DNA of 32,642 bases from DASPTT01 sp035623275 (lineage in GTDB: Bacteria > Actinomycetota > Acidimicrobiia > Acidimicrobiales > UBA8190), in the NCBI GenBank assembly GCA_035623275.1, contig DASPTT010000130.1, forward strand, positions 1-32,642, in the 5' to 3' direction. Under the pieces are notes generated by a model. That model did not search any database. It was not told the origin of the DNA and saw nothing but the letters and a program-made list of their open reading frames with translations. The translations under genes and the position numbers were made by a program. How positions within the stretch are numbered: position 1 is the stretch's first letter; every line of letters begins with the position of its first letter. Of the stretch, positions 17,226 through 23,999 are shown piece by piece.

Positions 17226-18301
17226 GCCCGAACATCGCGGCGGGCGTGCAGCGGTCGGGCCGTTTCGTCTACGAGCTGCCACCCGAGCTGGAGGCCGGCG
17301 CCCCGCCGGAGGCCCGCGGCCTGACCCGAGACGCCGTGCGCATGATGGTGGCGTCGCGCTCGGCACGGACCATCCTCCACAGCACGTTCACGCTCCTGCC
17401 CACCTTCCTCGACCCGGGCGACGTCGTGGTCATCAACACCTCCGGCACCATCCCCGCCGCCATGGAGGCAAGGGCGTCGGACGGGACCGAGCTCGTCCTC
17501 CACCTGTCGACCCGCCTGTCGTCCCATCGCGGGGGCGAGCGCTGGGTGGTCGAGCCCCGTCGGCCCGTCGGCGACGCCAGCGAGCGCTGGCAGGGGACCC
17601 TGCCGAGCCGCTCCTTCACCCTGGCCGGCGGTGCCTCGGCCGTCCTGGCGGAGCCCTACGGCGCGCCCGGTCGCCTCTGGGTGGCGGACCTCGCCTTCGG
17701 CATGCGGGCCCTCACGTGGCTCGCCCTCCACGGCCGCCCGATCCGCTACGGCTACGCGGAGCGGGCCTGGCCGCTCGGCATGTACCAGAACGTCTACGTC
17801 ACCGATCCCGGCAGCGCCGAGATGCCGAGCGCCGGGCGCCCGTTCACACCAGACGTCATCACGCGGCTGGTGGCCAAGGGCGTGGCCGTCGCCCCCGTCG
17901 TCCTCCACACCGGCGTGGCCTCGCTGGAGGCGGACGAGCTCCCCTACCCCGAGCGTGTCCACGTCCCGCCGGCCACCGCGGGCCAGGTCAACGCGGCCCA
18001 CATGGCGCGCCGGCGGGTGGTCGCCGTGGGCACCACCGTGGTGCGCGCCCTGGAGACGGCGGCCGACCCCGACGGCCTGGTCCTTCCCTACGACGGTTGG
18101 ACCGACGTGGTGGTGACCCCCGAGCGCGGCGTCGCCGTCGTCGACGGCCTCCTCACCGGATGGCACGAGCCCGCGTCCTCCCATCTCCTCATGCTCGAGG
18201 CGGTCATGGGCCCGCGGTTCCTGCGCGACTGCTACGCGGCGGCCCTGGCCGAGGGCTATCGGTGGCACGAGTTCGGCGACGTCCACCTCGTCCTCCCCTA
18301 G
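17222..18301 (+). CDS. QueA-like protein (SAM:tRNA ribosyltransferase-isomerase family), divergent
   Basis: The 359-residue product aligns end to end with QueA, which adds the epoxycyclopentane ring from S-adenosylmethionine to 7-aminomethyl-deazaguanine in tRNA. Shared landmarks are FVYELPPEL near the N-terminus, LDPGDVVVIN, AVGTTVVRALE (258-268), VVDGLLTGWHEP (306-317) and YRWHEFGDVHLV at the C-terminus. Several QueA motifs are changed: N-N-T-R-V-I-P-A has become INTSGTIPA, A-P-T-A-G-L-H-F has become MPSAGRPF (201-208), the H-V-G-x-G-T-F segment has become HTGVASL, and F-H-L-P has become WHEP. Actinobacteria generally lack the rest of the queuosine pathway, so a different reaction is likely. 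It overlaps the SDR gene by 4 bases and shares its SoxR-type promoter. Family membership is firm; function is not. Confidence 0.85.
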   Translation: MSPNIAAGVQRSGRFVYELPPELEAGAPPEARGLTRDAVRMMVASRSARTILHSTFTLLPTFLDPGDVVVINTSGTIPAAMEARASDGTELVLHLSTRLSSHRGGERWVVEPRRPVGDASERWQGTLPSRSFTLAGGASAVLAEPYGAPGRLWVADLAFGMRALTWLALHGRPIRYGYAERAWPLGMYQNVYVTDPGSAEMPSAGRPFTPDVITRLVAKGVAVAPVVLHTGVASLEADELPYPERVHVPPATAGQVNAAHMARRRVVAVGTTVVRALETAADPDGLVLPYDGWTDVVVTPERGVAVVDGLLTGWHEPASSHLLMLEAVMGPRFLRDCYAAALAEGYRWHEFGDVHLVLP

Positions 18302-18305
18302 CGCT

Positions 18306-18334
18306 CCGCCCCGACCCGGCTCGCCCCGGGGCGG
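18306..18334 (+). terminator. GC-rich hairpin after the QueA-like gene, possible terminator
   Basis: A perfect 7-bp stem CCGCCCC (18306-18312)/GGGGCGG (18328-18334) with a 15-base loop starts 5 bases after the stop codon. Only TT follows, so termination by the U-tract mechanism is doubtful. Confidence 0.35.
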
Positions 18335-18350
18335 TTGCACGCGCGTCACC

Positions 18351-18356
18351 TAGCCT
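18351..18356 (+). promoter_or_regulatory. -10 element of a possible leaderless promoter for the crotonase gene
   Basis: TAGCCT is followed by 8 bases and the ATG at 18365. No ribosome-binding site precedes this ATG. The layout is close to that of uvrA and uvrB (7 bases). No well-spaced -35 is visible; TTGCAC (18335-18340) is only 10 bases upstream. Confidence 0.4.
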
Positions 18357-18364
18357 GGGCGCCC

Positions 18365-19114
18365 ATGATCAGCGTCGAGCACAAGGGCGACGTCGCGCTC
18401 CTGCGGCTGTCCCACGGCAAGGTCAACGCACTGGACGTGGAGCTCCTCGACGCCCTCGACGCCGCGCTGGCGGCCCTGGCGACGTCGAGTGCACGGGCCG
18501 TGGTCGTCACCGGAGACGGCCGGGCGTTCTGCGCGGGTGTGGACCTCCTGCGCGTCCTCGACGGCGGCGACACCTACGTCGACACCCTGATCCCCGCGCT
18601 CGGGCGGGCCTTCGAGTCGCTGTTCACCTTCCCGAAGCCGACCGTCGCCGCCGTGAACGGGCCGGCCATCGCCGGCGGCTGCATCGTGGCCTGCGCGTGC
18701 GACCGCCGCGTCGTCGCCGAAGACGCCGTCATCGGGGCCTCCGAGCTCCGCGTGGGCGTGCCGTTCCCGGCCGCCGCGCTGGAGATCGTCCGCCACTGCT
18801 GCGGTCGCCACACCGACACGGTCCTGCTGGGTGCGGGACTGGTGCGCGGGGAACCGGCGCGTGCCCTCGGTCTCGCCGACGAGCTCGTCCCCGCCGACCA
18901 GGTCGTCGACCGGTCCATGGCCCTGGCCGACGAGCTCGCGGCCCTCCAAGGCCCGGGCTACGCCCTGGCCAAGGCCCAACTGCGTGCGCCCGCACTCGGC
19001 CGCATCCGGGCGGGTGCGGCCGACGACGCACGCGTGCGGCGCCTGTGGGCCACACCCGAGACCGCCGCCGCCATCCGGACCTCCCTCGAGCGCACGACGG
19101 GCAAGGCCCGCTGA
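18365..19114 (+). CDS. Crotonase-fold protein (enoyl-CoA hydratase/isomerase family) lacking one catalytic Glu
   Basis: The 249-residue product is a crotonase-superfamily enzyme acting on CoA thioesters. The oxyanion-hole segments GRAFCAGVD (52-60) and NGPAIAGGC (98-106) are clear. In hydratases a Glu follows GGC (Glu144 in the rat enzyme); here this is Ile107. The second Glu (Glu164 in rat) is retained as Glu127, exactly 20 residues later, in SELRVGVP. Water addition by the usual pair is therefore unlikely; isomerase or another crotonase reaction fits better. ATG 18365 is preferred over an upstream TTG at 18335 because similarity starts at ISVEHKGDVALL and a -10-like hexamer lies just before it. 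It converges with the rhamnosidase gene and may be independent of the SoxR operon. Confidence 0.88.
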   Translation: MISVEHKGDVALLRLSHGKVNALDVELLDALDAALAALATSSARAVVVTGDGRAFCAGVDLLRVLDGGDTYVDTLIPALGRAFESLFTFPKPTVAAVNGPAIAGGCIVACACDRRVVAEDAVIGASELRVGVPFPAAALEIVRHCCGRHTDTVLLGAGLVRGEPARALGLADELVPADQVVDRSMALADELAALQGPGYALAKAQLRAPALGRIRAGAADDARVRRLWATPETAAAIRTSLERTTGKAR

Positions 19115-19131
19115 GACGGTCGCGCCCCGTC
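19115..19131. terminator. Small hairpin between convergent genes
   Basis: GACGG (19115-19119)/CCGTC (19127-19131) with a 7-base loop fills much of the 28-base gap between the convergent crotonase and rhamnosidase stops. It might serve both strands but has no T-tract. Confidence 0.25.
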
Positions 19132-19142
19132 GGCGCCCGTGC

Positions 19143-21983
19143 TCAGGTCCCCTGCACCGCGAAGCGGTAGCTTCCCGCGCCGACCCGCATCGTCACTCCG
19201 GTGGCGTCGCCGACCACGGCGCCCACCCCGACCACGGCGCCCACCCCGGGCAAGGCGGCGACCCCGACGCCCGACTCCGTGACGTCGCGGGGCCGCGCCC
19301 CGAGTAGCCGGACGACGGCGGTGCTGTTGGGCGGCACGGTCAGCTCCAGGCCGTAGGCGTCGTCGGCCGATCCCGGCCGTCGCCAGGACACCTCGACGGG
19401 ACCGCGAGGTGTCGGCACCGTCCCCTGGGCCCACGTCAGCACCGTGCGGGGCGGGGTCACGTCGAAGGTCTCGAAGCCCGGTCCCGTCGGGTGGACGCCC
19501 AGCAGGAACCGCTGGATCTCGGGGAGCACGTTCGACCCCCAGCCGTGCGACATCGAATCCCCGTTGGCGTCCGACGGCTGCCACACCTCCCAGGTGTAGG
19601 TGCCGCCGCGCGCCAGGATGTTGGCCCAGCCGTCGACGTTCGGGTCGGTGAGCCGGTCGAGCAGGTCCTCCTCGCGCCCGGCGAGGCCCAAGGCGCGCAC
19701 CACCTCGGCTGCGGTGCGGGGCGGCGCGGCCATGCCCAGCTTGGCCACGTAGGCCGCCACCGCGGCCCGGCGCGCCGGCGGCACCACGTCGTAGGCCATG
19801 GCACAGGCGTTGGCCTCCTGCGAGGCGCTCGGCACATGGTTGCCCTGGCCGTCGATCCCGTCCGCGTACACCCCCGAGGCGCGCGTGAGGCGCGCGTTGA
19901 CGGCCGCCACCAGCGCGCGCTGGCGACGGCGGTGGTCGTCGACGTCCGACCTCGGACGCCCGGCCAGCTGCGCCAGGTTCCCCGCCAGCCGGAACACGTT
20001 CACGGCGAGCACGTTGATGCGCGTGACGACGGGATAGGTGTAGTACACGTTCGTCGCCGGCAGGTCCGTGACCAGCCCCGTCCCGGCGTCGACCGCCCGG
20101 GCCACGTAGCCCGCCACCCTGGCCACCACGGGGTAGAGCGAGGTGACGAGCCCGCGGTCGCCGGTGCGAAGCCAGTACTGCCACACCCATTCGGGGTAGA
20201 TCTCGGTGAACTCGTTGATGTCGAGGGCACCGAGCCCCGTCGGGTAGATCTTGTTGATGGCCCCGCTGTGGGGCCAGTACCGGGCCTGGGAGGCGGCGAA
20301 CTCGAGGAGCGACTTTCGGCTCAAGTTCTGCTCGGCGAACGCGGCCATGGCGGCGCTCGACTCGCTGGCGCCGTCCCAGAGCCAGGGGCCCTTCTCCCGC
20401 GTGGGCGTGTCCACGAACTGCTCCTGGGCGCTGAAGAGCGCGGAGTGGCGGGCCAGCTCGAAGACGGCGTCGACCCGGGGATCGGACGACGTGAAGGTCG
20501 CCGCGTGCTCGTCGGGCACCGCCGTGTGCCGGGTCCGGGCGACGACGGCCGCCGGGGTGAGCGCCTCGCCCGGCGCGTCGACCTGGAGATACCGGAACCC
20601 GAGGTAGTCGAAGGGGACGAACGCCTCCTGCCCGCCGCGCTGGACGTAGGAGTAGCTCATGTCGGTGTGCTGGGTGCCGCGCGTCGTCGACACCGCGCCG
20701 TCGGGGTCGAGCAGGTAGCCGGCGTGCATGGGCACGGTGCGGCCGGGCACCCCGTGCGCGAAGGCGACGGTGGGCACAGCCGCGTACACCTTGCCGAAGT
20801 CCGCCACCGCCGACCCCGCGCCCACGACGGCGAGCGACACGGCGGGCACCGCCTCCTCGACGATCCGGGTCCGGACCGGGACCAGGTGCCGCCACGGATC
20901 CGTGCCCGCCGGTCCCAGCACGGTGGCGGGGGCCCAGGCGCGGTCGTCGAACCCGGGCCCGTCCCAGCCCACGGGCACCGCGGGGCCGACCACGTGCTCC
21001 GTGTAGTCCACCTGGTCGCCCTCGAGGTTCCGCTGGGTGCCGGGCGCCCAGGCGCCGGGGAGCACGCGCCACGAGCCGTCGGACACCACCGTGGTGGTCG
21101 TCCCGTCGGCGTGATGGACGGCGAGCTGGACGATGCCGCCGTGGCGGCCGGCGGGATGGCCCTTGGTCGGCCCGTCCCAGTGGGTCAAGAGGGCGACGGC
21201 ATTGGACGCGCCGGGGACGAGGACACCGGTGACGTCGAGCGTCTCGTAGTACATGGTGTCGGGGTAGCTGTAGGCCTGGCCCTTGCCGACGCGCACCCCG
21301 TTGACCGACAGCTCGTACTGCTGGTCGCCGGCGACGAACGCCCGGGCCCGCACCACCGGCGACGGCGGCAGCGCGACCGTCGTGCGCGCGTAGGTGTACT
21401 GGTCCGGCTCGGTGGTGGGGTCGGCCGCCCGCGCGATCCACGAGGCGCGCCAGTCCCCGTCCCGCAGCGCCGTGTCGAACACGGCCGGCGCGGCGAATGG
21501 TCCGGGCACCCCAGCCGCGTCCCAGGTCTGGACGCTCCAGCGGTACGGCGCATCGGGCGCCAGGTCAGGGCCGCCGTACGGCAGTGCCTGCTGGTCGGGC
21601 GACACCACCCGCCCGCTGTCCCAGACGAGCCGGCCCCCGTCGGCCGGGGCGCCCGACCACACCTGGATCCGGTACGCGTGCTGGCGCGCCCCGCGGCGGC
21701 CGTCGACCACATGCCACGAGAAGGTGACGTCGTCGACGCCGATCCCGACGGGAGTGTCGACGCCCCCGGTCAGCAGGGTGTCGGGCGGGCCGGGCGCGCC
21801 GGCCGCGTCCGCGAGCACCGACACGGTCCCGTCGGGTGCAGCCGGTACGCCCGAGGCGTGTGCTGCGGCCGCGGCGGGCGGCGCATGCCAGCTCGCCGCG
21901 CCGACGGCCACGCCGGACGCGCCGAGCCCTCCCTGCAACAGCCGGCGCCGGCTGAACCGGCGGTCGTCCCTCGGCCGCGGCAC
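19143..21983 (-). CDS. Tat-exported alpha-L-rhamnosidase-like glycoside hydrolase (GH78)
   Basis: The product (946 residues from this start) resembles GH78 alpha-L-rhamnosidases, which remove terminal L-rhamnose from glycans or plant glycosides. A twin-arginine signal SRRRLLQG (about 11-18) with an Ala-rich cleavage region predicts Tat export. N-terminal beta domains (SWHVVDG, YRWSVQTWD, DWRASWIAR) are followed by the (alpha/alpha)6-barrel. In place of the usual D-C-P-x-R-D-E-R-x-G-W active-site segment it has DTPTREKGPWLWDG, keeping the Glu, and SMSHGWGSNVLPEIQ near the C-terminus. GTG 21983 is chosen for its GGGAG site 8 bases upstream (21996-21992). A GTG at 22043 would give 966 residues but overlaps coaE by 34 bases. 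It is probably co-transcribed with coaE and may act on the cell's own rhamnose-containing surface glycan or an environmental substrate. Confidence 0.85.
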   Translation of the reverse strand: MPRPRDDRRFSRRRLLQGGLGASGVAVGAASWHAPPAAAAAHASGVPAAPDGTVSVLADAAGAPGPPDTLLTGGVDTPVGIGVDDVTFSWHVVDGRRGARQHAYRIQVWSGAPADGGRLVWDSGRVVSPDQQALPYGGPDLAPDAPYRWSVQTWDAAGVPGPFAAPAVFDTALRDGDWRASWIARAADPTTEPDQYTYARTTVALPPSPVVRARAFVAGDQQYELSVNGVRVGKGQAYSYPDTMYYETLDVTGVLVPGASNAVALLTHWDGPTKGHPAGRHGGIVQLAVHHADGTTTTVVSDGSWRVLPGAWAPGTQRNLEGDQVDYTEHVVGPAVPVGWDGPGFDDRAWAPATVLGPAGTDPWRHLVPVRTRIVEEAVPAVSLAVVGAGSAVADFGKVYAAVPTVAFAHGVPGRTVPMHAGYLLDPDGAVSTTRGTQHTDMSYSYVQRGGQEAFVPFDYLGFRYLQVDAPGEALTPAAVVARTRHTAVPDEHAATFTSSDPRVDAVFELARHSALFSAQEQFVDTPTREKGPWLWDGASESSAAMAAFAEQNLSRKSLLEFAASQARYWPHSGAINKIYPTGLGALDINEFTEIYPEWVWQYWLRTGDRGLVTSLYPVVARVAGYVARAVDAGTGLVTDLPATNVYYTYPVVTRINVLAVNVFRLAGNLAQLAGRPRSDVDDHRRRQRALVAAVNARLTRASGVYADGIDGQGNHVPSASQEANACAMAYDVVPPARRAAVAAYVAKLGMAAPPRTAAEVVRALGLAGREEDLLDRLTDPNVDGWANILARGGTYTWEVWQPSDANGDSMSHGWGSNVLPEIQRFLLGVHPTGPGFETFDVTPPRTVLTWAQGTVPTPRGPVEVSWRRPGSADDAYGLELTVPPNSTAVVRLLGARPRDVTESGVGVAALPGVGAVVGVGAVVGDATGVTMRVGAGSYRFAVQGT

Positions 21984-22009
21984 AGGCCCGGCTCCCGGCG
22001 CGCCCGGCG

Positions 22010-22615
22010 TCAGCCCGCCGCCCGGGCCTCGAGCGCCGCCCACACCCGGGCCACCTCCGCCTCCAGCGCACCGCGCTCGCCGCCGTTGTCGATGACGAAG
22101 TCCGCCCCCTCCAGGCGCTCCTCCCTCGTCATCTGCGCGGCGATACGCGCCTTGGCGTCGGCCTCGTCCATGCCGCGCTGCTCGACCAGGCGGGCCAGCG
22201 CCACGTGGACCGGGCAGTCCACGACGACCACGACGTCGAGCTCGAGAAGGGCGCGGTGCGCGGGCTTGAGCAGCGGCACGTCCAGGACCACGACGTGGTC
22301 GGTGCCCGCCTGCGCGGCCCGGCGCTCGGTCATCACCGCGCCGATGGCCGGGTGGGTGATGGCGTTGAGCGCGCCCAGGGCGTCGGCATCGGCGAACGCC
22401 ACCGCGGCGAGGGCAGGGCGGTCGATCGTGCCGTCCGGGGCGAGGATCCCTGGCCCGAAGCGATCGACGAGCGGCCCGTAGGCGGGCCCGCCGGGCTCGA
22501 CGACCTCGCGGGCGATGCGGTCGGCGTCGATGAGGACCGCGCCCCGCTCGACGAGCAGGTCGGCCACGGTGGACTTGCCGGAGCCGATCCCTCCGGTGAG
22601 ACCCACGGCCAGCAC
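22010..22615 (-). CDS. coaE: Dephospho-CoA kinase
   Basis: CoaE phosphorylates dephospho-CoA with ATP, the last step of coenzyme A synthesis. The 201-residue product has the P-loop GLTGGIGSGKST near the N-terminus, LIDADRIAREVVEPGG, the HPAIGAVM substrate segment and VVLDVPLL in the Walker B position, all typical. The start GTG 22615 lies 4 bases after the stop of the glycosyltransferase gene. In several actinobacteria coaE lies on the same strand upstream of uvrB; here the soxR-to-rhamnosidase block separates the two. Confidence 0.96.
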   Translation of the reverse strand: MLAVGLTGGIGSGKSTVADLLVERGAVLIDADRIAREVVEPGGPAYGPLVDRFGPGILAPDGTIDRPALAAVAFADADALGALNAITHPAIGAVMTERRAAQAGTDHVVVLDVPLLKPAHRALLELDVVVVVDCPVHVALARLVEQRGMDEADAKARIAAQMTREERLEGADFVIDNGGERGALEAEVARVWAALEARAAG

Positions 22616-22619
22616 CGGC

Positions 22620-23942
22620 TCAGTGTCGCGCCTCGGCCTCGCCGATCAGCGCCCGCAGGGTGCCGGCCGCCGTGGCGTCCCACGTCAGCCGGGCCGACCT
22701 GGCCTGGGCGGCGGCGCCGAACCGGCGGCGGCGGGGGGCGTCGGCGAGCAGCGCGCCGAGAACGTCCGCGAAGCCCGCCACCGTGTCCCCCTCGACGAGC
22801 ACCCCGCTCACCCCGTCGTCCACCGCGTCCATGTGCCCGGCGATGCGGGTCGCCACGGCCGGGGTCCCGCACGCGCCCGCCTCCGTGACGGTCATGCCCC
22901 AACCCTCCCGCAGCGACGTCGACGCCAGCACCCAGGCGCGCCGGTAGAGGTCGACGACGGCGTCGTCGGGCAGGTGGCCCGGGAGCGAGATCCAATCCCG
23001 GGCGTTGAAGCCGGCCACCATGGCCTCCAGCCTCGGGCGCTCGTAACCCTCGCCCACGATCACCGCCCGCAGTCCCGGGTGCATCCGCCGGGCGCGCACC
23101 AGCGCGCCGATCAACAGGTCGAATCGCTTGACGGGAACGAGCCGGCCGACGGCGACGACGAGCGGCTGCTCCTCGCGGGTGCCCCCGGACGAGAAGCGCG
23201 GGTCGACCCCGGGAGCGACGACCGTGATCCGCGACGGCTTGAGACCGAGCATCTCGACGATCTCCTCGCGCGAGGACGACGACAGCGTGACCACCCGGCT
23301 CCGCCGGTACAACGGCGGGGCCACGTGGCGCTCGAGCGCCCACCCGAGCCGGGCCAGGCCCGGGCTCATGACCATGCGCCACATCTCGGCATGCACGTGG
23401 TGGAGGAACACGATGCGCGGACAGCGCGCCCACAGCGGGCTGAAGAACGGCATCCCGTTCCAGATCTCGACCATGCCGTCGGGCCGGCCGTCGCGGCCGA
23501 GGGCCCCGCTCAGCGCGCTGCGGGGGAACACGGCGTAGCGGCCCGACTTGCGCACCACCCGGTAGCCGTCGCGTGCGGTGAACGTCCCCTGGCCGTCGGC
23601 ATGCGACGTGCGCAGCGTCACGTCGAGCCCGACGCGTGCCCAGCGCAGGGCGATGCGGTGCGCGTGGAGCTCGGAGCCGCCGGCCTCGGGGTCCTCGATG
23701 TCGCGCCAGCCGAGCAGGTGGATCCGACGAAGGCCCACCGCGCGGGCGCGCTCGGCCGCCTCCTCCAGCTCCGAGCCCACGCCCCGGGCGTCCAGGGCCG
23801 TGTCGTCCAGTGCTGTGTCGTCCAGGGCCGTGTCGTCCAGTGCTGTGTCGTCCGGGCCGGCGGCGCGCACCACCGACAGCGGCGCAGGCGCGCGCCGCCG
23901 CCTGCGATCGGCGGCGCTCTCCTGGTGCTCGGCCTCGGTCAT
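22620..23942 (-). CDS. Glycosyltransferase, GT4 family, with N-terminal pentapeptide repeats
   Basis: The 440-residue product is a retaining GT-B glycosyltransferase. It has the acceptor-domain segment GGSELHAHRIALRWA (88-102), VVAPGVDPRF (241-250), VAVGRLVPVKRFDLLI (263-278), and the donor-site E-x7-E motif (Glu346, Glu354 in EGWGMTVTE). Donor and acceptor are unknown. Residues 31-50 are four exact DDTAL repeats before the folded domain, encoded by two identical 30-base units; such a repeat is foreign to the family. ATG 23942 has GGGGGACGAGG just upstream. Its neighbours, a flippase and an FAD oxidoreductase, point to surface glycan or glycolipid assembly. Confidence 0.9.
   Translation of the reverse strand: MTEAEHQESAADRRRRRAPAPLSVVRAAGPDDTALDDTALDDTALDDTALDARGVGSELEEAAERARAVGLRRIHLLGWRDIEDPEAGGSELHAHRIALRWARVGLDVTLRTSHADGQGTFTARDGYRVVRKSGRYAVFPRSALSGALGRDGRPDGMVEIWNGMPFFSPLWARCPRIVFLHHVHAEMWRMVMSPGLARLGWALERHVAPPLYRRSRVVTLSSSSREEIVEMLGLKPSRITVVAPGVDPRFSSGGTREEQPLVVAVGRLVPVKRFDLLIGALVRARRMHPGLRAVIVGEGYERPRLEAMVAGFNARDWISLPGHLPDDAVVDLYRRAWVLASTSLREGWGMTVTEAGACGTPAVATRIAGHMDAVDDGVSGVLVEGDTVAGFADVLGALLADAPRRRRFGAAAQARSARLTWDATAAGTLRALIGEAEARH
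23791..23850. repeat. Two identical 30-bp tandem units (four 15-bp subunits) inside the glycosyltransferase gene
   Basis: Positions 23791-23820 and 23821-23850 are identical. Each consists of two related 15-base subunits, TCCAGGGCCGTGTCG and TCCAGTGCTGTGTCG. They encode (DDTAL)4. The 30-base identity points to a recent duplication of an older 15-base duplication, and copy-number changes would stay in frame. Confidence 0.95.
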
Positions 23943-23965
23943 CGACCTCGTCCCCCTCGCCGTTC

Positions 23966-23971
23966 ACCGTA
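23966..23971 (-). promoter_or_regulatory. Possible -10 element for the glycosyltransferase-coaE unit
   Basis: TACGGT on the minus strand lies 23 bases before the glycosyltransferase ATG, in the 57-base gap after the flippase gene. No clear -35 is seen. Confidence 0.3.
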
Positions 23972-23999
23972 GCGCCCCAGTCGATGCGGACCTCGAACG

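Noticed and set aside
19213..19248. Short direct repeat in the rhamnosidase 3' end encoding GVGAVVGVGAVVG
   Set aside because: It is a small in-frame duplication of about 18 bases in a low-complexity C-terminal strand region, too minor for a separate claim.
21984..22043. Rhamnosidase start at GTG 22043
   Set aside because: It would overlap coaE by 34 bases and lengthen the Tat signal with Gly/Pro-rich residues; GTG 21983 has a well-spaced GGGAG. The choice is not certain.
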